From Thiothrix nivea DSM 5205 (GTDB lineage Bacteria; Pseudomonadota; Gammaproteobacteria; Thiotrichales; Thiotrichaceae): DNA of 64,000 bases. The notes beneath the pieces are model-generated. The model saw nothing but the letters and a program-made list of their open reading frames with translations, searched no databases and was not told where the DNA came from. Where the stretch lies: positions 933,693 to 997,692 of the forward strand of contig NZ_JH651384.1 of NCBI RefSeq assembly GCF_000260135.1, read 5' to 3'. Position 1 is the stretch's first letter; every line of letters starts with the position of its first letter. Positions 34,784 through 43,481 of the stretch are shown in pieces. The translations under genes and the position numbers were made by a program.

Positions 34784-35840
34784 GGCTCAATATGCGTTTC
34801 AGGGTCTTGTTTTCCCCGGCATTGCAAACGTGATGGATAGCGGTAAAGTTAGTCATTTCCGATAGCCAAGGAGAGGCTTTATGACCTCGCTCATCAGTAT
34901 TTCCAGCCTGACCAGTGATGCCGCCTGTTTCGAGCAAGTCCGTTCCGTGCGTTGGCCTAATGGGGTGATTTGTCCGCACTGCGGTTCACAGGACACTATC
35001 CGTCGAGGCAAGGATGACACCCAGCAGGAACGCCAGCGTTACCAGTGTAAGGATTGCCAAAAGCGTTTTGATGACCTGACGGGAACGGTGTTTGAAGGCC
35101 ACCACCAGCCGCTGAAGGTGTGGGTGTTGTGCCTGTACCTGATGTCGTTGAACCTGTCCAACCAACAAATCGCCCGCGAATTGGGGTTGAACAAGGATGA
35201 TGTTCAGGCGATGACGGAACAGTTACGGCGTGGTGTCGAGAAAAAAAACGCCAGTAAACCTGTTTGGGAATGTTGAATTTGATGAGGTTTATGTCAAGGC
35301 TGGACACAAGGGAAACCCCGAAGCCGTCGCGGATGCTGGGCGTGAAGGTCGCCGCCGCGCCCTGAAAGGTGCGCCGGGGCGTGGGACACTGGAAAAGGAC
35401 AAACCACCCATTTTCGGCATGATCCAGCGTTCCGGGGAGGTCGTGATCCGTATGCTGGCGAATGTGAAACAGACGACGATCAAGCCGTTGATTGTGGAAA
35501 CGGTGGCAGCAGGCACGCTGGTCTACACCGATGAGTACAACATTTACAGCCGATTGGAAGAATGGGGCTATGCCCACAAAACCGTCAACCATGGCGCAGG
35601 CGAATATGCCCGTGACGAAGATGGTGACGGTTTCCATGAAGTCCACGTCAATACGATGGAAGGTTTTTGGTCACTGTTACGCTCATGGTTACGACCTCAT
35701 CGGGGGATCTCACAAGAAAAGCTACCGTGTTACCTTGCATTCTTCGAGTCTCTTCACAACATCAGGAAACGGGGGCAAGCTGCCTTACAGTCCTTGCTTT
35801 CGCTGCTGTTGGGATAAGACCCTGAAACGCATATTGAGCC
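34784..35840 (+). mobile_element. IS1595-family (ISXO2-like) insertion sequence
   Basis: 1057 bases bounded by 25-base inverted repeats that begin GGCTCAATATGCGTTTCAGG (34784-34808 and, reversed, 35816-35840) and flanked by the 8-bp duplication TCGCCGAA. Complete ends and perfect repeats point to a recent insertion. It carries one transposase gene interrupted by an A8 tract. Confidence 0.95.
34881..35817 (+). CDS. IS1595-type transposase, frame broken at an A8 run
   Basis: The first frame (34881-35276) gives the N-terminal zinc ribbon (CPHC...CKDC, about 33-58) and the helical domain; the second (35230-35817, about 190 residues) gives the DDE/ISXO2 catalytic domain with VEFDEVYVKAGHKG, TDEYNIY and HVNTMEGFWS. 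They join at VEKK inside eight A residues at 35241-35248. One A less would make one continuous protein. This may be a disabling indel or a designed transcription/translation slippage site. AAGGAGA precedes the start. Confidence 0.85.
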
Positions 35841-35848
35841 TCGCCGAA
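35841..35848. repeat. Target-site duplication, right copy (TCGCCGAA)
   Basis: Second copy of the octamer at 34776-34783. Confidence 0.95.
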
Positions 35849-36199
35849 AACGCCCGCAGCATCCAGAACATTTTCAACGGCATTTACACCCGTACCGATG
35901 GCAGCAAGGTGGAAGGCGCAAGCCTCGCCCAACTGGTCGCCAGCAAGGACGCAAAACTCAGCGAAACCCTGGCCAGCAAACTCGCCAACACCCAAAAAGC
36001 GGTTGAAGCCATCGTCGAAGCCGCCGAAAATGGCGAACATTTCGACCAGCAGATTACCCCGGACAACAAAGACGGCAACAAACGGGTGAAAGCCGCCATC
36101 ACCGCCCTGCGTAGTCAGACCGGTGACATTGAAGCCGCCGCCAAAGCCGTGGGAATCGACAGCCTCAACCCGGAAAGCAGCGATTCGTTTGGTGGGTAA

Positions 36200-37519
36200 A
36201 TGCATCCGACTCTAGCCATCGCCTTGAGCAGCCTGTTTGTGCTGCCGGGGCTAGCCAATAGCACTGGCAACCATTCCCTGAGCGTAGCCGAAGAGAACCC
36301 TCAACAACACGAAGACTTTGCCATCGGCGGCGCTTTCTTCCAACAGCCGTGGGTGATCGCGCCTGCCTCAACCACCGCCCGCGACGGGCTGGGGCCGTTG
36401 TTCAAGGCCAATAGCTGCCTGGCCTGCCACATCGGGCATGGTCGCGGCCACCCTCCCCTAACCGATGCGGAACCCTTTCTGTCAACGCTGGTGAAACTGA
36501 GCGTTCCGGCCACTACCGAAGCACAAAAAACAGTGGCTGAAAAACTCGGCGTTGCCCCCGAACCCGTCTACGGCGACCATTTACAAACCTTGGGCATCAA
36601 AGGTCTGCCGGGTGAAGGTATGCCCCATTTCAGCTACACCGAAATCAGCGGACAGTTTCAGGATGGTGAAGCCTGGAACCTGCAAAAACCCACATTGACC
36701 ATCGGCCATCTGAACTACGGCGAACTGGCGCATGACGTCCAGCTTTCCGCCCGCGTTGCCCCGCCCCTGCCCGGCATGGGCTTGCTGGAAAGCATCCCGG
36801 AAGCTGAAATCCTCGCCAATGCCGACCTGGATGACCAGGATGACGACGGTATTTCCGGCAAACCGAATGTCGTCTGGGATATTGCCCAACAAACAACCGT
36901 GTTAGGCCGTTTTAGCTGGAAAGCCAGCCAGCCCAGCATCCTGCAACAAAGCGCGGATGCGTTCCGTAATGACATTGGCATTACCTCCTACCTGTTCCCC
37001 GAACAGCCGTGCAGCACGGCGCAAACGGACTGCCTGAGCCTGCCCGACGGCGGCAAGCCGGAAATCCCGGCGGATTTGCTGGAAAAAGTCGTGTTCCACA
37101 TCGCCAACCAACCGGTTCCGGTACGCCGGAACGTGGACGACCCGCAAGTCGCTCAAGGGCAGAAACTGTTCCATCAGGTGGGATGTGCTGCTTGCCACAC
37201 CCCTACCTTTCCGTCACTGGCAAACCAGCCGCACCAGCCTTATACCGATTTGCTGCTACACGACATGGGCGCAGGGCTGGCGGACAACCGCCCAGAATTT
37301 GCCGCCTCCGGCAGCGAATGGCGTACCCCGCCGTTGTGGGGTATCGGCCTGACGGCAAAGGTCAACGGCCACACCCGCTTCCTGCATGATGGCCGCGCCC
37401 GTAACCTGCTGGAAGCTATCCTGTGGCACGGTGGTGAATCTGAATCCACCAAACAGGCCGTATTAGCCATGAATAAACCCGAACGCGAAGCGCTGCTGCG
37501 TTTCCTCAACTCGCTGTGA
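36200..37519 (+). CDS. Di-haem oxidoreductase (DHOR-type cytochrome c)
   Basis: 439 residues with a signal peptide (about 1-19). Haem motifs are CLACH (73-77) and CAACH (329-333). Family blocks such as GLGPLFKANSCLACH and RTPPLWGIG are those of the di-haem 'thiol oxidoreductase-like' group (DUF1111/DHOR), which regularly sits between imelysin genes in iron-regulated loci. It starts directly after the imelysin stop and overlaps no gene, so the IS upstream may reduce its transcription. The electron partner and substrate are unknown. Confidence 0.82.
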   Translation: MHPTLAIALSSLFVLPGLANSTGNHSLSVAEENPQQHEDFAIGGAFFQQPWVIAPASTTARDGLGPLFKANSCLACHIGHGRGHPPLTDAEPFLSTLVKLSVPATTEAQKTVAEKLGVAPEPVYGDHLQTLGIKGLPGEGMPHFSYTEISGQFQDGEAWNLQKPTLTIGHLNYGELAHDVQLSARVAPPLPGMGLLESIPEAEILANADLDDQDDDGISGKPNVVWDIAQQTTVLGRFSWKASQPSILQQSADAFRNDIGITSYLFPEQPCSTAQTDCLSLPDGGKPEIPADLLEKVVFHIANQPVPVRRNVDDPQVAQGQKLFHQVGCAACHTPTFPSLANQPHQPYTDLLLHDMGAGLADNRPEFAASGSEWRTPPLWGIGLTAKVNGHTRFLHDGRARNLLEAILWHGGESESTKQAVLAMNKPEREALLRFLNSL

Positions 37520-37530
37520 TGGGACGACTG

Positions 37531-38670
37531 ATGTTCAAGAAATTTTTCCTCTGCCTGCTCCTGTTCCCGCTGCCCCTGCTGGCGGAAACACCGGCGGTCG
37601 CCCCCGCCACCCCGCTACCGGATGTTGACAAACTGCTGGCGCAACTGGTGGATGGTGCCATCATCCCGCTTTACCGCGAACTGGAAGTCGCTGCCAACAC
37701 GCTGGAACAACGCAGCAAGGCTTTTTGCGCCGAGCCAGACGCCGAAAAATTCCGGGTATTGCGCGAAGGCTGGGGCGAAACCCTGCTGGCCTGGCATCAC
37801 ACCGATGCGCTGTTGTTCGGCCCGGCGGTAGAAGAACAGATTGATTTCAGCATCAACTTCAACCCGCCGAAAAAGTCCATCATCAACGGGTTGCTGGGTG
37901 GAACTGACGAGCTGACCCCAGCCGCCATCGACAAAGCCGGGGTTGGTGGGCAAGGGCTGGGTACGCTGGAATTCCTGCTGTTTGACCGCGACAAAACCGA
38001 AGCTGAGCAACTGGCAGCCTTCCAGGGCGATGCAGGCAAGCGCCGTTGCGCCTACGTACAAGCCGCCAGCGAGCTATTGCATCAGGACATCAGCACCATC
38101 GCCGATGGTTGGGTGAAAGACAGCCGGGGATACGCCACTGCTTTCCGCACCGCTGACAAAGGCAATGCCACCTTCGCCAGTGCACGTCAGGTAGTCGATC
38201 TGCTGGTGGGCAAGCTGTACCAGTCCGCCGAGAAAACTTCCAAAAAACGCATCGGCAACCCGCTGGGCAAAGGCATCAACCTCAACAGCAAAGGCAAGCA
38301 GGAAATCCTCAACCAGTCCAACGCCTACCAACTGGAAGCCTGGCGCAGCGGCTATTCGGTCAGGGTGGTGCGCGCCAACGTGGAAGGGATGCAACGCATC
38401 ATGCGCGATGGGGGGCTGTTCCAGTGGCTGCGTGAGCATGACAACAGCAAGACAGCCAAATGGATCGCCGATGCGATGGAACAACGCTTTAACAACTACC
38501 TCAAACTGCCCATACCCACCACTGACCCCTTTACCCTGATCCGTAACGGCCAGGGCAAGGAGCTGGATGGTTACTACTACCTCGGCAATGACATTCAGAT
38601 GGGTATCAAGCGCCAACTTGCCAAAGTCATGCGCGTGCAACTTGGCTTCAACGACAACGATGGGGATTGA
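37531..38670 (+). CDS. Imelysin-family protein (second, intact)
   Basis: 379 residues with a signal peptide (about 1-18). Imelysin helical-bundle features are present but the GxHxxE motif reads G142-L-G144-T-L-E147, so the His is replaced by Gly. It contains PKKSIINGLLGG, which is common in the second imelysin of such loci. Start at 37531 (MFKKFF) preferred to 37516. It ends three bases before the DUF1513 gene. The protein is likely periplasmic and iron-regulated; its biochemical role is not known. Confidence 0.82.
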   Translation: MFKKFFLCLLLFPLPLLAETPAVAPATPLPDVDKLLAQLVDGAIIPLYRELEVAANTLEQRSKAFCAEPDAEKFRVLREGWGETLLAWHHTDALLFGPAVEEQIDFSINFNPPKKSIINGLLGGTDELTPAAIDKAGVGGQGLGTLEFLLFDRDKTEAEQLAAFQGDAGKRRCAYVQAASELLHQDISTIADGWVKDSRGYATAFRTADKGNATFASARQVVDLLVGKLYQSAEKTSKKRIGNPLGKGINLNSKGKQEILNQSNAYQLEAWRSGYSVRVVRANVEGMQRIMRDGGLFQWLREHDNSKTAKWIADAMEQRFNNYLKLPIPTTDPFTLIRNGQGKELDGYYYLGNDIQMGIKRQLAKVMRVQLGFNDNDGD

Positions 38671-38673
38671 CGC

Positions 38674-39789
38674 ATGAACCGCCGCACCTTCCTGCTATTC
38701 GCCACTGCCAGCGCGCTGGGTTCCGCCATCGGGGTCAGTTCCCTGATGAAACAGGCCGCTGCTGCGCCCACCGCCCCCAGCCTGTTGTATTCCGCCAGCG
38801 ACAACCCGGCGGGTGGGCATTTCCTCACCCGGCTGGACATGCGCAGCGGACAGGTGCAATCCATCGCCGTGCCGGTGCGCGGCCATGCCGTGCTGCCATT
38901 GGCAGACAGGCGGGTACTACTGTTCGGAAGGCGGCCAGCGTTTGAAAGCGCGGAGGTAAATGTCGGTGACGGGAGTACAACGCCGTTCAAGGCGACGTCA
39001 GGGCGGCATTTTGATGGCCACGGCTGCTTATCGGCATCCGGTGATGTGCTGTTCACCACCGAAAACGCCTACGACGAAAAACGCGGCGTACTCGGCATCC
39101 GTGACAGCAAAACCTTCCAGCAGCTTGGCGAATACGACACCTACGGCCTTGACCCGCACGATGTACAACTGATGCCCGACGGCAAAACGCTGGTGGTGGC
39201 CAACGGCGGCATTGAACAACACCCCGACTTCGGGCGGCGCAAGCTCAACCTCGACACCATGCAACCATCACTGGTGTATATCGACGCCGCCAATGGCAAG
39301 AAAATCGACGAATACCGCCTGCCTGACCATCACCTCAGCATCCGCCACCTGATTGCCACCGCCGATGGCAGCGTGGGCGTAGCCTTGCAATACGAAGGCG
39401 ACTTGTACCGCCGCCAACCGGCGTCACTAGTGGCATGGCAGGACAAAGGCAGCGACCTGCAACTGCTCGACATCAACCCCGCTGACGTGGCGCGTTTCAA
39501 CGGCTACATGGCGGATCTGGCTTATGACCCGCAGCAGCAAATCCTTGCCGTATCCTCACCACGCGGCAACCACGCCAGTTTCTGGAGCACCCGCGAACGC
39601 CGTTTCCTGCACGCGCAGCCGCTATCTGAACCCAGCGGCGTCGCCTTCCTCGCCGACCAAAACCGGTTTCTGGTATCGGACGCGACCGGCGGCATCCACA
39701 CCTTTCCCTCAACCCCACAACCCGCATCAGCCAGTCTGTTGCACCAGTTCCCGGATAAGCACTGGGATAACCATCTGGTGCTGGCATGA
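38674..39789 (+). CDS. DUF1513 Tat-exported beta-propeller-like protein
   Basis: 371 residues. MNRRTFLLFATASALG is a twin-arginine signal. The remainder has repeated strand-turn units (LDPHDVQLMPDGKTLVVANGGIEQHPD and similar) typical of DUF1513, predicted beta-propellers. The gene is the constant fourth member of imelysin/DHOR/imelysin loci, so it probably works with them in periplasmic iron handling. No catalytic residues can be named. Confidence 0.82.
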   Translation: MNRRTFLLFATASALGSAIGVSSLMKQAAAAPTAPSLLYSASDNPAGGHFLTRLDMRSGQVQSIAVPVRGHAVLPLADRRVLLFGRRPAFESAEVNVGDGSTTPFKATSGRHFDGHGCLSASGDVLFTTENAYDEKRGVLGIRDSKTFQQLGEYDTYGLDPHDVQLMPDGKTLVVANGGIEQHPDFGRRKLNLDTMQPSLVYIDAANGKKIDEYRLPDHHLSIRHLIATADGSVGVALQYEGDLYRRQPASLVAWQDKGSDLQLLDINPADVARFNGYMADLAYDPQQQILAVSSPRGNHASFWSTRERRFLHAQPLSEPSGVAFLADQNRFLVSDATGGIHTFPSTPQPASASLLHQFPDKHWDNHLVLA

Positions 39790-39839
39790 CTCCGGACAAG
39801 CCAATGCAAGCAACTTTAAAAAACTCTGGAGATTCCCCT

Positions 39840-40733
39840 ATGAAAAAGACCTTGCTCAGCTTCCTGATTGGCGCATCCCTGGCAGCGCCCGCTTATGCCG
39901 AAACCACCCTCAGCGGCCTGGTGGAAGTGGAAGCCGGTTTTGTCAACGCCGATGAAGCAGACAGCAGCGACCTGACGGTTTCCACCGTCGAACTCGGCGT
40001 TGACAACCCGTTGAACGACAAGCTGGAAGGCCACCTGCTGTTCCTGTACGAACAAGGCGAAAACGATGACAACATCAGCGTCGACGAAGCCACCCTGACC
40101 TTCAAACCGCGCGCAGGGCTGGACATCACCGCCGGGCGCATGTACGTGCCCTTCGGCAAGTTTGACAGCAACATGGTGTCCGACCCACTGACGCTGGAAC
40201 TGGCGGAAACCCAGGAAGAAGCCGTGCAGGTCGGCATGGGCAATGGCAATGTGTCCGGCTCCGCCTACGTGTTCAAGGATGACGAAGACGGCGGCGGCAA
40301 GATCGACGATTACGGCGTCAACCTGGATTTCGCCACCGAAACGGTCGGCGCGGGCATCAGCTACATTTCCGACGTGAACGACAAGGCTGCCTCCGGCGTG
40401 GGCGTATACGCATCCGGCCAGATCGGGCGCGTGGGTGTGATTGCCGAACACATCAAGGTGGACGAAATCACCCTGGAAGATGCCAGCACCGCCAAACCTT
40501 CCGCCACCAATCTGGAAGCCAGTATCGACATTGGCAATGACCGCACCATCGCGCTGGCTTACCAAAAAACTGACGCAGCGGAAACACTGGAACTGCCGGA
40601 AACCGCCACCGGCATTGCCTACCGGATGCCGGTGTTCGAGAAAGCCAGTTTCGCCGCCGAATACATGAAAAACGACCATTACGACGGTACGGATGAGGAT
40701 GTTGTCACCCTACAAGTTGCCTACGAGTTTTAG
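39840..40733 (+). CDS. LbtU-type siderophore porin
   Basis: 297 residues with a signal peptide (about 1-20, ending AYA), repeated amphipathic strands and a C-terminal Phe. The opening TTLSGLVEVEAGF and the middle ITAGRMYVPFGKFDSNMVSDPL match LbtU-family porins; Legionella LbtU transports legiobactin without TonB. It closes the iron run that starts with bfd; CTGGAGAT precedes the ATG. The siderophore is unknown and no synthesis genes are visible. Confidence 0.75.
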   Translation: MKKTLLSFLIGASLAAPAYAETTLSGLVEVEAGFVNADEADSSDLTVSTVELGVDNPLNDKLEGHLLFLYEQGENDDNISVDEATLTFKPRAGLDITAGRMYVPFGKFDSNMVSDPLTLELAETQEEAVQVGMGNGNVSGSAYVFKDDEDGGGKIDDYGVNLDFATETVGAGISYISDVNDKAASGVGVYASGQIGRVGVIAEHIKVDEITLEDASTAKPSATNLEASIDIGNDRTIALAYQKTDAAETLELPETATGIAYRMPVFEKASFAAEYMKNDHYDGTDEDVVTLQVAYEF

Positions 40734-40788
40734 GTCACCCGTATATCCACACTGACGAAACTGCCCAACAAGATCAAGCCACTCCTCC

Positions 40789-42135
40789 TCAAAACAGGGG
40801 GGGTAGCAAGGTATAAGTCAGGCCGACAGCGGCACAGAAAGAAATCACATGCATGACATCCGCCTTGTATTTCCACAAGGCAACGAATGCGCCCACTGCC
40901 ACCAATACCGCAAACCACTCAAACGGGGCAGTAAACGGCGTGGCTGTACTGGCTTGCGGGAAAAAGGTATGCCAAGCGAAAAATACCGCCAGATTCATGA
41001 TCACGCCCACCACTGCGGCGGTCACACCGGTCAGGGGTGCGGTAAACTTGAGGTCATTGCGCGAGCTTTCCACCATCGGCCCCGCCGACAGAATAAACAG
41101 GAAAGACGGCAAAAAGGTGAAAAATGTCGCCACTGCCGCCCCGGCAAAACCGGCGGCAAGCGGATTGACAAACACTGCCTTGGTCACTCCGCCCAGATAA
41201 CCCACCCAGGTAACGACCATGATCAGCGGCCCCGGCGTGGTTTCACCCAGTGCCAAACCGTCGATCATCTGCGGGCCGGTTAACCAGCCATAGTGTTCCA
41301 CCCCGCCCTGATACACATACGGCAGCACCGCATACGCGCCGCCGATGGTCAGGAATGCCGCTTTGGTGAAGAAACTGCCCATGTCATTCAGGGTTTGTTG
41401 CCCGCCAACCACCAGCATGGCCACCAACCAGATGGTAACGAAAGCCGCAACTGTCATCCCCAGTTTCAGCCACGAGAATTGCGCGTGCGGCGGGGTTGGG
41501 GTGTGGTCATCAATCACCGCTGCACCGTAAGCCTTGTCGGATGCGCCATGACCACCACCGCCCCTGAATTTGTCTGGCATGACTTTGCCGCCAATCACGC
41601 CCAACAGGGCTGCCACCAGCACAATCCACGGAAAACCGACCCCAAACACAAAGATAGCGACAAAAGCCGCAGCCGCGATACCCCACAGGACGCTGTTTTT
41701 CAGCGCTTTGGAACCAATCCGCCACGCCGCAAACAACACAATTGCCACCACCGCCGGTTTTATGCCGTAGAACAAGCCTTGCATCAGCGGTACATCGCCC
41801 CACGCCAGATAAGCCCCCGCCAGCAACGACAACAGCAGGAACGCAGGCAGGAAGAACAACACCCCTGCCATCACCGCGCCCAGCACACCATGCATCAGCC
41901 AGCTAATGTAAATGGCGAGCTGGATCGCTTCCGGCCCCGGCAAAATCATGCAGAAATTCAGCGCATGCAGGAAACGGTGTTCCGAAATCCAGCGTTTTTT
42001 TTCCACCAGATCGGTGTGCATCAGCGCAATCTGCCCCATCGGGCCACCAAAGCTGATGAAACCCAGCTTCAGCCAGTAGAAAAACGCCTGCCCCAAGGGC
42101 GGGGCTTGCGGCGCTGTCTGTGGTATGTCGCTCAA
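40789..42135 (-). CDS. chrA: Chromate transporter ChrA
   Basis: 448 residues, two-domain (long-chain) CHR protein with about ten to twelve membrane helices. The N-terminal hallmark FISFGGPMGQIALMH and the mid-chain FTKAAFLTIGGAYAVLPYV are the repeated CHR signatures, and LALGETTPGPLIM and MILPGPEAIQLAIY the second motif pair. The family exports chromate, by proton or sulfate exchange. It is convergent with the LbtU-like gene and unrelated to its neighbours. Confidence 0.9.
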   Translation of the reverse strand: MSDIPQTAPQAPPLGQAFFYWLKLGFISFGGPMGQIALMHTDLVEKKRWISEHRFLHALNFCMILPGPEAIQLAIYISWLMHGVLGAVMAGVLFFLPAFLLLSLLAGAYLAWGDVPLMQGLFYGIKPAVVAIVLFAAWRIGSKALKNSVLWGIAAAAFVAIFVFGVGFPWIVLVAALLGVIGGKVMPDKFRGGGGHGASDKAYGAAVIDDHTPTPPHAQFSWLKLGMTVAAFVTIWLVAMLVVGGQQTLNDMGSFFTKAAFLTIGGAYAVLPYVYQGGVEHYGWLTGPQMIDGLALGETTPGPLIMVVTWVGYLGGVTKAVFVNPLAAGFAGAAVATFFTFLPSFLFILSAGPMVESSRNDLKFTAPLTGVTAAVVGVIMNLAVFFAWHTFFPQASTATPFTAPFEWFAVLVAVGAFVALWKYKADVMHVISFCAAVGLTYTLLPPLF

Positions 42136-42266
42136 AGGGGAAACCTCTGGTGGTATTAATTGTGCTCAGTATTGTGACGCATCGCCTCGCTAACAGGCAA
42201 AAAGTTTGAAGGGATAAAACACAATCTGATTTACCGTCAGCCTCTCACCTATGCGGAATAATCGTT

Positions 42267-42271
42267 AAATA
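42267..42271. repeat. Target-site duplication, left copy (AAATA)
   Basis: Matches AAATA at 43395-43399 on the other side of the element. Confidence 0.8.
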
Positions 42272-43394
42272 TAGGACTTACGCATTGACGAAGCAGCCCT
42301 GTCTGTGTCAGGAATAAGTTTTTCACGCGACATAAAAGCCAATGATAAGAAGGCCCAAACGCCCACCGACAGCCAATTGCACCCTGCCAATGTACATGGG
42401 GTTTCTGATGAGTGAACCGAAATCAAGCACCTGCACCCGCCTGTCGGAAGTGATGGGCATCTCGCATGACAGTGTAAACCGCTTCCTGTTGCGGGAAGCC
42501 TATGAGCCAAAAGACCTGTTCAACGAAGCATCGCGGCTGCTGAACCTGGTGGGCGGGACATTGAATGTGGATGACAGTACGCTGGACAAACCCTACAGCC
42601 AGCATATGGAGCTGGTTGGACACTTCTGGTCAGGCAAGCACCACCGGGTGGTCAAGGGGCTGAACCTGATCACGTTGTATTACAGTGACCCGCAAGGGCG
42701 CAGCCTGCCGGTCAACTACCGGGTGTATGACAAGGCAGAGGGCAAGACCAAGAATGATTATTTCCTCGACATGCTGGAGGACGTGTTGGCATGGGGGCTG
42801 CAACCCGCCTTCATGACCGGGGATAGCTGGTATTCCTGTGTGGGCAACCTCAAAACGGTAAGAAACCACCGCATGGGGTTCCTGTTCGCTGTGGAAAGCA
42901 ACCGCCGGGTATCCACCGAAAAGGGGTCATGGGTGCAGGTACAGAAACTGGACATCCCTGCTGACGGGCTGAGGGTCTGGTTACGCGAATTTGGCGAGGT
43001 AAAGCTGTTTCGGACGCAGTTAAAAGACCAACTGCGCCATTACGTGGTTTTCCTCCCGAATGCTGACGCCTATGACACCTTCCAGCAAGCGGATTTCCAG
43101 ACCCTGCATGACCAGCATTGGCAGATTGAGCAATACCACCGCATGATCAAGCAGGTCTGCCATATCGAGAAATTCCAGGTACGCGGCAACGTCCCGATAC
43201 GTAACCATATCTTTGCCGCCTTGTGCAGCTATGTCCACCTGCAACAGATGCAGTTTGTTGACATCATCAGCAACGCCTACCAATGGCAACGCGACTTGTA
43301 CACGGATGCTGTGGCTGCTTTTGTCAGCCGCTTCATGCAAGGCAAGCAGCACCTCAACCCACAATTTCAGGCCGCCGTCAATGCGTAAGTCCTA
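42272..43394 (+). mobile_element. IS with 19-base terminal inverted repeats (IS4-superfamily-like)
   Basis: TAGGACTTACGCATTGACG at 42272-42290 is repeated in reverse at 43376-43394 without mismatch, and the element is flanked by AAATA on both sides. Length 1123 bases. The right duplication is the first part of the Fur-like site before fbpA. Confidence 0.93.
42342..43388 (+). CDS. DDE transposase (IS4-superfamily, IS701/ISH3-like)
   Basis: 348 residues. The N-terminal part has a helix-turn-helix like segment (CTRLSEVMGISHDSVNRF). The catalytic triad can be read as the Asp pair in LNVDDSTLDKP (about 85), Asp in MTGDSWYS (about 165) and Glu in WQIEQYHRMIKQ (about 262) with the YREK-like YHRMIK. 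Start may also be at 42390. No frameshift or stop, so the element could be active. It ends six bases before the right end of the IS. Confidence 0.85.
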   Translation: MIRRPKRPPTANCTLPMYMGFLMSEPKSSTCTRLSEVMGISHDSVNRFLLREAYEPKDLFNEASRLLNLVGGTLNVDDSTLDKPYSQHMELVGHFWSGKHHRVVKGLNLITLYYSDPQGRSLPVNYRVYDKAEGKTKNDYFLDMLEDVLAWGLQPAFMTGDSWYSCVGNLKTVRNHRMGFLFAVESNRRVSTEKGSWVQVQKLDIPADGLRVWLREFGEVKLFRTQLKDQLRHYVVFLPNADAYDTFQQADFQTLHDQHWQIEQYHRMIKQVCHIEKFQVRGNVPIRNHIFAALCSYVHLQQMQFVDIISNAYQWQRDLYTDAVAAFVSRFMQGKQHLNPQFQAAVNA

Positions 43395-43398
43395 AAAT

Positions 43399-43417
43399 AA
43401 TGAGAATTACTTGCATT
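43399..43417. promoter_or_regulatory. Fur-box-like site before fbpA
   Basis: AATGAGAATTACTTGCATT, 64 bases before the fbpA start and touching the IS right flank. Same pattern as the sites before the peroxidase and bfd. Confidence 0.65.
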
Positions 43418-43481
43418 CCCACTTAGCATATAGATAATGCAAATCTTTCTTGTTTCTATTCTCAAAAGAGGTTCACCCCCA

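Larger units (their letters stand above)
33899..36199 (+). pseudogene. Imelysin-family periplasmic iron protein, split by an insertion sequence
   Basis: The 5' part (33899-34783) encodes a signal peptide and an imelysin (peptidase M75-like) domain with GYHAIE (G165-E170), the GxHxxE motif. It is cut after ...THNDIAE by an IS at 34784-35840. The 3' part (35849-36199) resumes in frame with NARSIQNIFNGIY. Removing the IS and one 8-bp copy restores 411 codons. As it stands the first ORF runs 19 codons into the IS and stops at 34840. Imelysins are iron-regulated periplasmic proteins near EfeO-like and di-haem proteins; the intact partner at 37531 may compensate. Confidence 0.9.
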
